Assembly: GCF_009391885.1 (NCBI RefSeq)
Contig: NZ_VZII01000037.1
Location: forward strand, 1-64,000
DNA: 64,000 bases
Origin: Pseudomonas sp. MN1F
Lineage (GTDB): Bacteria > Pseudomonadota > Gammaproteobacteria > Pseudomonadales > Pseudomonadaceae
Direction of reading: 5' to 3'
Below are positions 7,811 through 16,647 of this stretch, piece by piece. Every line of letters begins with the position of its first letter. Position 1 is the stretch's first letter. The notes below the pieces were generated by a model, which worked only from the letters and a program-made list of their open reading frames with translations, ran no database searches and was not told where the DNA came from. The position numbers and the translations under genes were made by a program.

Positions 7811-10254
7811 GCAACCTGCTGATTGCCCTGCAGGCGCTGGGCAGCCATTGGTGGCGCCACCGCTTGCAGTGCCTCAGCATCTTCACCGGCCTGTGGCTGG
7901 CCACGGCCTTGTGGACCGGCGTGCAGGCCCTCAACGCCCAGGCGCGCAGCGACTATGCCCAGGCCAGTGCCGTGCTGAGCGGAACGGCGCACCTGCAGAT
8001 CGTCGCCCGCGATGGGCCGCGTTTCGACCAGGCGCTGTATGTGCAGCTGCGCAGGCAAGGCTGGCAAGTGACGCCCGTGCTGGAAGGGCGCTTGCGCCTG
8101 GCCGGCGAGCCAGCCGTTGCCGTCAGGCTGATCGGCATCGAGCCGTTGAGCCTGCTGCCGGGCATGGCCGTCGCGGGTGCCGACCCGGCAAGCTTCGACT
8201 TGCCGGCCTTCATCGGCAGCCCCGGGCAAGCCTGGGTCGGCCCGGATACCTTGCGCCAATTGGCGGGCAAGCGGCGCACGGTCGATGGCCAGGCGTTGCC
8301 GCCGCTGATGCTCGATGAACAGCTGGCCCCCGGCGTGATGCTGGTTGATGTCGGTGTGGCCCAGGCCTTGCTCGATGCGCCGGGGCAGCTGTCACGGCTG
8401 GTCAGCGACACCGACCAGCCGTTGCCGCAGACGCTCGCTGACCGTTTGAAGGTACAGCCAGCAGACGATGACACCGACCTGCAACGCCTGACCGCAAGCT
8501 TTCATCTGAACCTGACGGCCCTCGGCCTGCTGGCATTCGTGGTCGGGCTGTTCATCGCCCATGCGGCCATCGGCCTGGCGCTGGAGCAACGGCGCGGTCT
8601 GATGCGCACCTTGCGCGCGTGTGGTGTCAGCCTGAAGGTGTTGCTGGCGGCTTTGGCCCTGGAACTGGGTGTGTTCGCCGTGGCCGGTGGCCTGGCCGGT
8701 GTGGCGGCGGGTTACCTGCTGGCAGCGCTGTTGCTGCCCGATTTCGCTTCCAGCCTGCGCGGCCTGTATGGCGCCCAGGTCTCGGGGCACCTGCATCTGC
8801 CGTGGTACTGGTGGTTGATGGGCATAGGTGTGAGCCTGCTCGGTGCCTTGCTGGCCGGTATCGACAGCCTGTTGCGCGCAGCGCGGTTGCCGTTGCTGGC
8901 GTTGGCTCAACCTCAGGCTTGGCGTTTGGCACAGGTGCCCTGGTTGAAGCGCCAGGCGATGGCCGCCGCCGTGCTTGCGGTAGTTGCGCTGGGCTGCGGT
9001 TACGTCGGCAACAGCCTGCCCAGTGCCTTCACCCTGCTTGCCGCGCTGTTGCTGGCGGCCGCCTTGTCGTTGCCAGGCGTGCTGGCCCTGTTGCTCGCGG
9101 GGCTGGCGCGGCATACCCGGCGGCCGCTGGCGCAGTGGTTCGTCGCCGACAGCCGTCAGCAATTGCCGGCGCTGAGCCTGGCGCTGATGGCATTGCTACT
9201 GGCATTGGCCGCCAGCGTCGGCGTGGGCGGTATGACCGAAGGTTTCCGCCGCACTTTTGTCGGCTGGCTCGACCAGCGCCTGGCCGCGGACCTGTATGTC
9301 ACACCCCGCGACGGCACTCAGGCGCTGCAGATCTACCAGCAGTTGCAGCATGACCCCGACGTCAACGCCGTGCTGCCAAGCTGGCGAGTGGAGTGGCGCC
9401 TGCAGCATTGGCCGGTGCAGGTGCAAGGGGTGATCGATCATCCGTTCTACCACAGCCATTGGCCACTGCTGGAGCAGGCTCCGCACGCCTGGGCGCAGGT
9501 GGCCAAAGGGCAGGGCGCCATGCTCAGCGAACAGTTGGCGCGGCGCCTTGGCGTGGGCATCGGCGATGAAGTTCAGCTGCCGGGCGAGCCGCCGCAGGGC
9601 ATGCGGGTGGTGGGCATCCACGCTGACTATGGCAACCCGAAAGGGCATGTGCTGGTCAATGCCGGCTGGCTGCGCGAGCATGCGACGACGGCCAGCCTGA
9701 GTGGCTTGAGCTTGCTGATGCCACGCGGGCAGGTTGCGGTGGTGAAGGAGGATTTGCAAAAGCGCTACGGCCTGGACGACTCGCAACTGGTGGAACAGGC
9801 CAGCCTGAAAGCCTGGTCGACGCAGGTATTCAGCCGTACCTTCGCCGTCACCGCAGCCCTGAACAGCCTCACCCTGGGTGTCGCTGGCGTGGCGCTGTTC
9901 ATCAGCCAGCTGACATTGGGCCAGCAGCGCCTGGGGCAGTTGGCACCGCTGTGGGCGCTGGGCGTGCCGCGCCGGTGGCTGGCCTGGCTGAGCCTGGGCC
10001 AGATGCTGATGCTCAGCGGGTTCACCGTGCTGCTGGCGATCCCCCTCGGGTTGCTGCTGGCATGGTGCCTGGTGGCGGTGGTGAACGTGCAGGCATTCGG
10101 CTGGCGGCTGCCTTGGCACGTGTTTGCCAGCCAACTCGCGCAACTGGCCGCGCTGGGTGTGCTGACCAGCCTGCTGGCCAGCGCCTGGCCCCTGTGGCAA
10201 CTGGCGCGGCGCCAACCGGGCGAGCTGTTGCGGCGGTTCAGCGATGAGGGTTGA
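7807..10254 (+). CDS. FtsX-type ABC transporter permease (AttFG-like)
   Basis: This 815-residue membrane protein has an N-terminal anchor (HRLQCLSIFTGLWLATALWTG), a periplasmic domain, a helix cluster in the middle (about 235-455), a second periplasmic region (about 480-670) and three C-terminal helices (about 675-800). Two FtsX-like units in one chain is the layout of LolC/E-like or fused AttF-AttG permeases. ATG 7807 overlaps the ATPase stop; the longer open frame to the left is antisense-free shadow of the ATPase gene. Its stop overlaps the following lipoprotein gene by 11 bases, so all three are coupled. The likely role is mechanotransmission or export at the inner membrane of an unidentified substrate. 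Confidence 0.8.
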   Translation: MSNLLIALQALGSHWWRHRLQCLSIFTGLWLATALWTGVQALNAQARSDYAQASAVLSGTAHLQIVARDGPRFDQALYVQLRRQGWQVTPVLEGRLRLAGEPAVAVRLIGIEPLSLLPGMAVAGADPASFDLPAFIGSPGQAWVGPDTLRQLAGKRRTVDGQALPPLMLDEQLAPGVMLVDVGVAQALLDAPGQLSRLVSDTDQPLPQTLADRLKVQPADDDTDLQRLTASFHLNLTALGLLAFVVGLFIAHAAIGLALEQRRGLMRTLRACGVSLKVLLAALALELGVFAVAGGLAGVAAGYLLAALLLPDFASSLRGLYGAQVSGHLHLPWYWWLMGIGVSLLGALLAGIDSLLRAARLPLLALAQPQAWRLAQVPWLKRQAMAAAVLAVVALGCGYVGNSLPSAFTLLAALLLAAALSLPGVLALLLAGLARHTRRPLAQWFVADSRQQLPALSLALMALLLALAASVGVGGMTEGFRRTFVGWLDQRLAADLYVTPRDGTQALQIYQQLQHDPDVNAVLPSWRVEWRLQHWPVQVQGVIDHPFYHSHWPLLEQAPHAWAQVAKGQGAMLSEQLARRLGVGIGDEVQLPGEPPQGMRVVGIHADYGNPKGHVLVNAGWLREHATTASLSGLSLLMPRGQVAVVKEDLQKRYGLDDSQLVEQASLKAWSTQVFSRTFAVTAALNSLTLGVAGVALFISQLTLGQQRLGQLAPLWALGVPRRWLAWLSLGQMLMLSGFTVLLAIPLGLLLAWCLVAVVNVQAFGWRLPWHVFASQLAQLAALGVLTSLLASAWPLWQLARRQPGELLRRFSDEG

Positions 10255-11308
10255 AACCTGGCTGTTGCTGGCCTGCCTGCTGCTGGCCGGGTGTGACGCG
10301 CCTGCGCCGCCAGCCAGGAGCTATGCCGGCCTCGGCGCCGAGGCGGCAGCGTTCAAGCAGGTTAGGCGCGACACTGCGCTGGTGTTCCCCCGCGACCACG
10401 GCGCCCACGATGGCTATCGCATCGAGTGGTGGTACGTCACCGCCAACCTGCGCGATGCCCAGGGCCGTGACTGGGGGGTGCAATGGACGCTGTTCCGCTC
10501 AGCCTTGCGCCCCGGCCCCGAGACCTACGGCTGGAACAGCCCCAACCTGTGGATGGGCCACGCCGCCCTGACCGACCCCGGCGGCCACCAGGTCAGCGAA
10601 ACGCTGGCACGCGGCGGCATCGGCCAGGCCGGCGTCGAAACCGGGCCGTTCCGGGCGTGGATCAACGATTGGTCGCTGCAAGGCGATGACAGCATCCAGC
10701 GCTTGCAGATGCGCGCCAGCGGCCAGGGTTTTCGCTATGACCTGACCCTGGCCAGCGACAAGCCGCTGGTGCTGCACGGCGATCGGGGGTACAGCGAAAA
10801 GTCCGGCAAGGGCCAGGCTTCGTACTATTACAGCCAGCCGTTCTACCAGGTCAGTGGCGAGGTCGAGCGGGACGGGCAGCGCCTTGCGGTAACCGGGCAG
10901 GCCTGGCTTGACCGGGAGTGGAGCAGCCAGCCGCTGGCGGCCGGGCAGAGTGGCTGGGACTGGTTTTCGCTGCACTTGGGCAGTGGCGCCAAGCTGATGT
11001 TGTTTCAGGTGCGTGAGGATCAGGGGCAGCCGTACCGGGCCGGCACCTGGGTTGGCCCTGACGGGCAGGTGCGGGCGTTGCAGGCGGCTGAGGTCGAGCT
11101 GACGCCGTTGGCCTGGACTGATCAGGACAACGGCAAGCGCGTGCCGACCCGCTGGCGAGTTCAAGTGCCCGCGGTGCAACTGGATGTGCAAGTCGAGGCG
11201 GTGCAGACCAAGGCCTGGATGGGCACGCGGTTCCCCTATTGGGAGGGGCCGGTGCGGGTGAGTGGCAGCGCGCAAGGGCGGGGGTATCTGGAAATGACGG
11301 GGTATTAG
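10244..11308 (+). CDS. CrtC/AttH lipocalin-like lipoprotein
   Basis: This 354-residue protein begins with a lipoprotein signal (LLLACLLLAGC, lipobox Cys17). It then has the AttH/CrtC lipocalin-like fold, with FPRDHGAHDGYRIEWWYVTANL near residues 46-67 and LDREWSSQPLAAGQSGWDWFSLHL near 222-245. Annotation pipelines often call such proteins carotenoid 1,2-hydratase, but no carotenoid genes are nearby. The known context of AttH is an ABC/FtsX export system, exactly the arrangement here. It should sit in the periplasm, lipid-anchored, and may bind or carry a hydrophobic cargo. It overlaps the permease gene by 11 bases. Confidence 0.8.
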   Translation: MRVETWLLLACLLLAGCDAPAPPARSYAGLGAEAAAFKQVRRDTALVFPRDHGAHDGYRIEWWYVTANLRDAQGRDWGVQWTLFRSALRPGPETYGWNSPNLWMGHAALTDPGGHQVSETLARGGIGQAGVETGPFRAWINDWSLQGDDSIQRLQMRASGQGFRYDLTLASDKPLVLHGDRGYSEKSGKGQASYYYSQPFYQVSGEVERDGQRLAVTGQAWLDREWSSQPLAAGQSGWDWFSLHLGSGAKLMLFQVREDQGQPYRAGTWVGPDGQVRALQAAEVELTPLAWTDQDNGKRVPTRWRVQVPAVQLDVQVEAVQTKAWMGTRFPYWEGPVRVSGSAQGRGYLEMTGY

Positions 11309-11321
11309 CTCAGGCAGTACA

Positions 11322-12200
11322 TTACACCGGCTTGTCACCGCGAAACGCACTCGGGCTAACCCCGCACTGCTTGCGAAAGAACCGGCTGAAATACCCCACA
11401 TCGGCAAACCCCAACTCATGGGCAATCGCCTTCACGCTAGCATCCGAATGCCCCAGCACCCGCTTGGCCTCCAGCACCAGCCGGGCGTTGATCACGTTCA
11501 TCGGGGTCATCCCCAGATGCTCCTGGCACAAGCGCCCCAACGTCGCCAGGGTCATGCCCAGTTCACTGGCATAGAAGCCCATCGGCCGGTGCTCGCGGTA
11601 ATGCCTGTCGACCAGTTCACGAAACCCGGTCAGTTGCTGGCTGCGCCGTGATACCGGGCGCTGTCCGAAAGCCGGCGGTTCCTGAGCATGGCGCAGCGCC
11701 TGGATCAGCAGGGTCAGCAGCAGCGCCATGCTGCTGGCCACGTGTTCGCGGGCGCGGTTGTGGTACTCCTCGCGCAGGGCGAGGCACAGCGGCAAAAGCG
11801 GGTCTTCTTCGGCGGGCCACTGGGGCAAGGCGATGACCTGGGGTTTGCGGATCGGTGCCAGCAGGTTGGGCGCAAGTACCTGGGCGACGCTTTCCAGCGG
11901 TGGCTGCGCAGCGGTGATCACCTGGCCTTCGACCGCACCGGACCAGTGGAAACCGTGCACCACCTGCGCGGGCACATACACCACGCAAGGTGCGCAGACC
12001 TGCACGCGCTCGCTGTCGAACAGCACTTCGCCGCTGCCACTCTGCAGGTACAGCAGCTGCAGCAGGCCGTCGTGGCGGTGCGCGGCGATTTCCCAGTTGT
12101 GCGCGCCGGAGCGCTGGGAGATCCGCTCCACATGCAGGGACTCGTGCCACACTGGCTGCGCGGTTTCGCCGTACAGGGCGTAGTTGGGGATCTTGTTCAT
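11322..12200 (-). CDS. AraC-family regulator, PobR/PobC-like
   Basis: This 292-residue protein has an N-terminal cupin sensor (HRHDGLLQLLYLQSGSGEVLF, VVYVPAQVVHGFHW, about 35-90) and a C-terminal AraC domain (about 190-285, two HTH motifs; ...AHELGFADVGYFSRFFRKQCGVSP...). The sensor sequence is typical of AraC activators of 4-hydroxybenzoate metabolism. The start is set at ATG 12200 rather than 12242 because MNKIPNYALYGE matches family N-termini. It is transcribed away from the SDR/flavoprotein/symporter operon across a 177-bp gap and is its probable activator. An aromatic or alicyclic acid is the likely effector; this is inferred. Confidence 0.85.
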   Translation of the reverse strand: MNKIPNYALYGETAQPVWHESLHVERISQRSGAHNWEIAAHRHDGLLQLLYLQSGSGEVLFDSERVQVCAPCVVYVPAQVVHGFHWSGAVEGQVITAAQPPLESVAQVLAPNLLAPIRKPQVIALPQWPAEEDPLLPLCLALREEYHNRAREHVASSMALLLTLLIQALRHAQEPPAFGQRPVSRRSQQLTGFRELVDRHYREHRPMGFYASELGMTLATLGRLCQEHLGMTPMNVINARLVLEAKRVLGHSDASVKAIAHELGFADVGYFSRFFRKQCGVSPSAFRGDKPV

Positions 12201-12377
12201 GTGCTTGTAATTGTTCTGATCGCTACCGGGCCACTGTGCCACAGCCAGGCGCCGGCTTCAGGGGGCAGGTACAAAATTGAGCGGAATGTGGCGACGCTTG
12301 CAGGTTTTGTCCATTCTGCCGGCCGGCCCGTCGGCCCTAGGCTGTTCGCCAGATCAAGCGACACTCTGGAGAGCAGC

Positions 12378-13205
12378 ATGCATAACAACAAGATTTACTC
12401 CAACTGGCTGGGCCTGGATTCAGCCGTTTGCGTGGTTACCGGTGCGGCCGGTGGCATCGGCGCGGCGCTGGCCGCCGCGCTGGTCGAGCAACAGGCCCAT
12501 GTGGTGTTGCTGGACCGTGACTTTGACAAGTGCCGCGAGCTGGCCGCCAGCCTGGGCGAGCACAGTGTTGGCGAAGTCAGCGCACTGGCCTGCGACATTG
12601 CCGACCCAGCCAGCGTCGAACAGGCCGCCGCCCAGGTGCAAGCGCTGCATGGGCGCTGCGATGTGCTGGTGAACAATGCCAGCGTGCTGCGCCCGGGGGC
12701 ACTGGAGGCCCTGAGCCTGGAGCAATGGAACCAGGTGCTGGCGGTCAACCTCAGCGGCTACTTGCTGTGCGCGCAAGGCTTCGGCCGCGCGATGCTTGCC
12801 CGTGGCCAGGGGCGCATCGTGCATGTGGCCTCGATCGCCGCGCATTACCCGCAGCCCAACAGCGGTGCCTACAGCGCGGCCAAGGCCGGGGTCAGCATGC
12901 TGTCGCGGCAAATCGCCGTGGAGTGGGGGCCGCGTGGCGTGCGCAGCAACGCCGTGTGCCCAGGGCTGATCCGCACGCCGCTGTCGGCGGCGTTCTATGC
13001 CGACCCGCAGGTGGAGCGCCAGCGCAGCGCAATGACCGCCAACCAGCGCATCGGCGAGCCGCAGGATATCGCCGATGCCGTGCTGTTCCTCGCCAGCCCG
13101 CGCGCGGACTATGTCAACGGCGCTGAACTGACCGTGGATGGTGGCCTGGAGAGCATGCCCATGGCGCTGATCCCGCGCCCCGGCTTCGAGGGGGTGAAGG
13201 CATGA
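12378..13205 (+). CDS. Short-chain dehydrogenase/reductase
   Basis: This 275-residue classical SDR has the nucleotide motif TGAAGGIG (about 21-28), the structural NNAS, a catalytic Ser near VHVASIAAHYPQ, YSAAKAG (Tyr-x3-Lys) and the C-terminal DGG typical of FabG-like enzymes. A longer open frame upstream is the antisense of the araC gene; ATG 12378 has GGAGAGCAG before it. It overlaps the flavoprotein gene (ATGA). It likely oxidises a secondary alcohol to a ketone, which the next enzyme could then desaturate. The first codons contain an AACAACAA motif. Confidence 0.85.
   Translation: MHNNKIYSNWLGLDSAVCVVTGAAGGIGAALAAALVEQQAHVVLLDRDFDKCRELAASLGEHSVGEVSALACDIADPASVEQAAAQVQALHGRCDVLVNNASVLRPGALEALSLEQWNQVLAVNLSGYLLCAQGFGRAMLARGQGRIVHVASIAAHYPQPNSGAYSAAKAGVSMLSRQIAVEWGPRGVRSNAVCPGLIRTPLSAAFYADPQVERQRSAMTANQRIGEPQDIADAVLFLASPRADYVNGAELTVDGGLESMPMALIPRPGFEGVKA
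12384..12391 (+). promoter_or_regulatory. Hfq/Crc-type CA motif in the SDR start region
   Basis: AACAACAA covers codons 3-5 of the SDR gene, where Hfq/Crc binding would block initiation. It is an exact match to AAYAAYAA. Confidence 0.4.
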
Positions 13206-14920
13206 ACACGCGCAGCTGCGATGTGCTGGTGATCGGTGCCGGGGCGGGTGGCCTGGCGACGGCGATCACCGCCAGGAAGCATGGCCTGGATGTGCTGGTG
13301 ATCGAGAAGGACGACTGCTTTGGTGGCACCACGGCCTTCTCCGGTGGCGTGCTGTGGGTGCCGGGCAACCGGCATGACGTGAACGGCAGCCATGAACAGG
13401 CGTTGACCTACCTACGCAACGAAACCGGCGCCTGTTTCGATGCCGCTGGCGTCGAAGCGTTCTTGCAATATGGGCCGCAGATGGTGGCGTTTTTCGAGCG
13501 TGAGACCACGGTCAAGTTCGTCCCCACGCTGTACCCGGACTACCATCCGCAGGTCGAGGGCGGCGTCGATATCGGCCGCTCTATCCTGGCCGAACCCTAC
13601 GATATCCGCGGCCTCGGGGCGGACATGGCCCGGCTGCGCCCGCCGCTTAAGACCATCACCTTCATTGGCATGATGTTCAATTCGTCGAATGCCGACCTCA
13701 AGCATTTCTTCAATGTCACCCGTTCGCTGACCTCGTTCAGCTATGTGGCCAAACGGCTGTTGACCCACTTCAAGGAACTGCTGCTGTACCGTCGCGGCAC
13801 CCAGGTCACCAGCGGCAATGCCCTGGCGGCGCGGCTGGTGAAGTCGGCGCTGGACCTGGGCATCCCGATCCTCACCGGCACCCCGGCGCGGCAGCTGCTG
13901 CGCGAAGGCGGGCGGGTGAGCGGGGCGCTGGCGCAGCAGCAGGGGAGTGAGTTACGGATAGAAGCGCGGCGCGGTGTGGTGTTGGCGTGCGGTGGTTTTT
14001 CCCATGACCTGCAGCGTTTGAAAGAGGCTTACCCGCATGTGCGTCGGGGCGGCGAGCACTTCTCGCCGGTGCCGGCTGGCAACACTGGCGACGGTGCGCG
14101 CATGGCCGAGGCATTGGGCGGCAAGGTGGATATCCGCCTGCAGGCTGCGGCGGCCTGGATGCCAGTCTCCAAGGTGCCGATGGCCGGTGGCAAGCAGGTG
14201 GCGTTCCCGCACCTGCTCGACCGTTACAAGCCTGGGGTGATTGGCGTGCTGCGTTCAGGCAAGCGCTTCACCAATGAATCCAACTCGTATCACGATGTCG
14301 GTGCGGCCCTGATCGACGCGTGCGCCGACCAGCCGGAAACCGCCATGTGGCTGGTTTGCGACCGGCGCACCCTGGCCAAGTATGGCCTGGGCTATGCCAA
14401 GCCAGCGCCGATGCCGCTGGGGCCGCTGGTGCGCAATGGCTACTTGCTCAAGGGCAACACCCTTGCCGAACTGGCAGCCAGGGCGGGTATCGATGGCCAA
14501 GGCCTGGAGCGCACGGTGCGCGAGTACAACCTGGGCGCGGTACACGGCGAGGACCGGCAATTCGGCCGTGGCAGCAACACGTTCAACCGCTACCTGGCCG
14601 ACCCGCAACAACAGCCCAACCCTTGCGTGGCGCCCGTGGGTGACGGGCCGTACTTCGCGGTGAAGGTGGTCATGGGCGACCTGGGCACCTTCGATGGCAT
14701 CCGCACCAGCGTGGTCGGCGAGGTGCTCGATGGCGAACGGCGCGCCATCAGCGGGCTTTACGCGGTGGGCAACGACCGGGCCAGCATCATGGGCGGCAAC
14801 TATCCCGGTGCGGGCATCACCCTGGGGCCGATCATGACCTTCGGCTACATCACCGGGCGCCACCTGGCCGGGGTCGAGCAGGGGCTGGCCAGTGCCGCTC
14901 AGGCACGGGAGGTGGCGTGA
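13202..14920 (+). CDS. KstD-like FAD-dependent 3-ketoacyl/ketosteroid-type dehydrogenase
   Basis: This 572-residue flavoprotein has the N-terminal FAD motif VIGAGAGGLATA (about 10-21), an E at the end of the second strand (VLVIEKDD), FGGTTAFSGG and the C-terminal block GLYAVGNDRASIMGGNYPGAGITLGP typical of the fumarate-reductase/KstD family. Such enzymes introduce a double bond next to a ring ketone. With the upstream SDR this gives alcohol to ketone to enone chemistry on a ring, as in steroid ring A or in aromatisation of 4-oxocyclohexanecarboxylate. No other steroid-ring genes are present, so an alicyclic acid is the better guess, but the substrate is unproven. Confidence 0.8.
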   Translation: MNTRSCDVLVIGAGAGGLATAITARKHGLDVLVIEKDDCFGGTTAFSGGVLWVPGNRHDVNGSHEQALTYLRNETGACFDAAGVEAFLQYGPQMVAFFERETTVKFVPTLYPDYHPQVEGGVDIGRSILAEPYDIRGLGADMARLRPPLKTITFIGMMFNSSNADLKHFFNVTRSLTSFSYVAKRLLTHFKELLLYRRGTQVTSGNALAARLVKSALDLGIPILTGTPARQLLREGGRVSGALAQQQGSELRIEARRGVVLACGGFSHDLQRLKEAYPHVRRGGEHFSPVPAGNTGDGARMAEALGGKVDIRLQAAAAWMPVSKVPMAGGKQVAFPHLLDRYKPGVIGVLRSGKRFTNESNSYHDVGAALIDACADQPETAMWLVCDRRTLAKYGLGYAKPAPMPLGPLVRNGYLLKGNTLAELAARAGIDGQGLERTVREYNLGAVHGEDRQFGRGSNTFNRYLADPQQQPNPCVAPVGDGPYFAVKVVMGDLGTFDGIRTSVVGEVLDGERRAISGLYAVGNDRASIMGGNYPGAGITLGPIMTFGYITGRHLAGVEQGLASAAQAREVA

Positions 14921-15237
14921 TGGACAAGGCGATTGTCGACCACCGCATCTACACCATCCGGCCGCGTTGCATGGCGGCGTTTCTCGAAGCCTTCGAGCAG
15001 TTGGCGATGCCCATCCTGCGCCGGCACCTGGGTACGCCGCTGGGGTTCTATGTGAGCAGCATCGGGCCGCTTAACCAGGTGGTGCACCTGTGGGGCTATG
15101 ACAGCCTGGAGGATTTCGAGCGACGCAGCGCTGCGCGCGATGCCGACCCGGATTTTGCCGCGTACCTGCAGGCTACCCGCGACCTGGTGGTGGCGCAGGA
15201 AACGCGAATCATCAAGCCGGTGCACCTGCGCAGTTGA
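14920..15237 (+). CDS. NIPSNAP-like small dimeric alpha/beta-barrel protein
   Basis: This 105-residue protein has the pattern IVDHRIYTIRPRCMAAFLEAFE ... VVHLWGYDSLEDFERRSAARDADPDF ... I-KPV, which is the NIPSNAP fold (ferredoxin-like alpha/beta barrel). ATG 14920 overlaps the flavoprotein stop (TGATG); a GTG three bases earlier is less likely. Family members are small catabolic-cluster proteins that may act as isomerases or bind intermediates; a defined activity is rarely known. Its place between a dehydrogenase and a transporter suggests a helper step on the unsaturated ring intermediate. Confidence 0.75.
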   Translation: MDKAIVDHRIYTIRPRCMAAFLEAFEQLAMPILRRHLGTPLGFYVSSIGPLNQVVHLWGYDSLEDFERRSAARDADPDFAAYLQATRDLVVAQETRIIKPVHLRS

Positions 15238-15267
15238 TGTTGCCCGCTAGCCAGCACCCTCAATAAG

Positions 15268-15275
15268 AACAACAA
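15268..15275 (+). promoter_or_regulatory. Hfq/Crc-type CA motif before the AAHS symporter
   Basis: AACAACAA (within AATAAGAACAACAAG) lies 12 bases before ATG 15288 and overlaps the expected ribosome loading zone, next to AGAGGTCAGG. Confidence 0.5.
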
Positions 15276-15287
15276 GAGGTCAGGTAA

Positions 15288-16640
15288 ATGAATCACGCAA
15301 TCGACATACGCCAACTGATCGACCAGCAACCCATCGGCGCCTACCAGAAGTGGGTGGTGTTCCTCGGCTTCCTGATCATCGCCCTGGATGGCCTGGACGT
15401 CGCCATCATCGGCTTCATCGCCCCGCAACTGAAAAGCGAATGGCAACTCGGTGCCCAGGCGCTCGGCCCGGTGCTCAGCGCTGCGCTGATCGGCCTGGCC
15501 CTCGGCGCCCTGGTCGCAGGCCCCTTGGCTGACCGTTACGGGCGCAAGGCGGTGCTGCTCGGCAGCGTGCTGCTGTTCGGCCTGTGGACCTTGGCCTCGG
15601 CCTTTTCCCCCAACCTGGAAACCCTGGTTGCGTTGCGCTTTCTCACCGGCCTGGGCCTGGGCGCGGCGATGCCCAACGCCAGTACCCTGGTCAGCGAATA
15701 CGCCCCGGCGCGCAGCCGCTCGTTGCTGATCACCCTGGCGTTTTGCGGTTTTTCGCTGGGTGCGGCGCTGGGCGGCTTCGTCAGCGCCTGGATGATCCCC
15801 AACCTGGGCTGGCGCAGTGTGCTGGCGCTGGGCGGCGTATTGCCACTGCTGGTCTTGCCGTTGCTGTGCTGGCGGCTGCCCGAGTCGGTGACCTTCCTGG
15901 TCAGCCAAGGCGCCGACCCGCAGCGCATCCGACGCATCGTCCAGCGCTTGGCACCGGCGTACTGCGGCCCCGACAGTACCTTCGTGGTACCTGCGGTCAG
16001 CGCGCACAAGGGCGGCGCCATCGCCACCATCCTTTCGCCGCGTTACCGCTTTGGCACGCTGATGCTGTGGACGGGCTATGTGCTGGCGCTGTTCCTGGTC
16101 TACCTGTTCAGCGGCTGGCTGCCGACCCTGGTGAAGGAGGGCGGTGGCTTCTCGGTGTCACAAGCTGCCATCGTCACCGCCTGCTTCCAGATCGGCGGGC
16201 CGCTCGGCGCGGTTTCGGTAGGCTGGGCGATGGACCGCTGCCACCCGCAGCGGGTGCTGATGCTGACCTTCCTGTTCAGTGGCGCGGTGATTTTCGCCAT
16301 TGGCCAGGTGGCCGGTGATTTCGCCTGGCTGTGCGCCATCGCCTGGGCCGTGGGCTTTGGCCTGAACGGCGCGAGCGTGGGCATGAATGCGCTGGCGGCC
16401 GCCTTCTACCCGACCGAGGCCCGCGCCACGGGGGCCAGCTGGATGAGTGGCATCGGCCGTTTGGGTGCCATCCTCAGCGCCTTTGCCGGGGCGCAGATGC
16501 TGGCGCTGGGCTGGAGTTTCGCCCAGGTGTTCGCCTCGCTGCTGGTGCCAGCAGGTCTGGCGGCATTGGCGGTGTTGCTGCAGGGGTGGTACGCCAAGAC
16601 CGAGAGGAGTACAGATGTACTCCATTCGTCGCGAGGTTGA
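15288..16640 (+). CDS. Aromatic acid:H+ symporter (AAHS, MFS)
   Basis: This 450-residue, 12-helix inner-membrane carrier has the N-terminal LGFLIIALDGLDVAIIGFIAPQL and LADRYGRKAVLLGS, the DGxD and DRxGRK signatures of the AAHS family (PcaK, VanK, BenK, MhpT). It follows the SDR, flavoprotein and NIPSNAP genes by 50 bases and probably imports their ring-acid substrate. The convergent aldo/keto reductase ends only seven bases after it, and a perfect palindrome lies across the last codons (16606-16623). Confidence 0.85.
   Translation: MNHAIDIRQLIDQQPIGAYQKWVVFLGFLIIALDGLDVAIIGFIAPQLKSEWQLGAQALGPVLSAALIGLALGALVAGPLADRYGRKAVLLGSVLLFGLWTLASAFSPNLETLVALRFLTGLGLGAAMPNASTLVSEYAPARSRSLLITLAFCGFSLGAALGGFVSAWMIPNLGWRSVLALGGVLPLLVLPLLCWRLPESVTFLVSQGADPQRIRRIVQRLAPAYCGPDSTFVVPAVSAHKGGAIATILSPRYRFGTLMLWTGYVLALFLVYLFSGWLPTLVKEGGGFSVSQAAIVTACFQIGGPLGAVSVGWAMDRCHPQRVLMLTFLFSGAVIFAIGQVAGDFAWLCAIAWAVGFGLNGASVGMNALAAAFYPTEARATGASWMSGIGRLGAILSAFAGAQMLALGWSFAQVFASLLVPAGLAALAVLLQGWYAKTERSTDVLHSSRG
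16606..16623. repeat. Perfect 18-bp palindrome GGAGTACAGATGTACTCC (one-base centre)
   Basis: The arms GGAGTACA and TGTACTCC pair fully around the centre. It lies within the last codons of the symporter gene, just before the convergent gene. A near-identical palindrome (16 of 18 bases) is at 40755-40772. It could be a small hairpin terminator or an operator; there is no T-tract. Confidence 0.5.
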
Positions 16641-16647
16641 CGCAGGC

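Noticed and set aside
10244..11308. Carotenoid 1,2-hydratase as function of the lipocalin-like gene
   Set aside because: No carotenoid genes are nearby and the ABC/FtsX context fits AttH better; only the fold family is shared.
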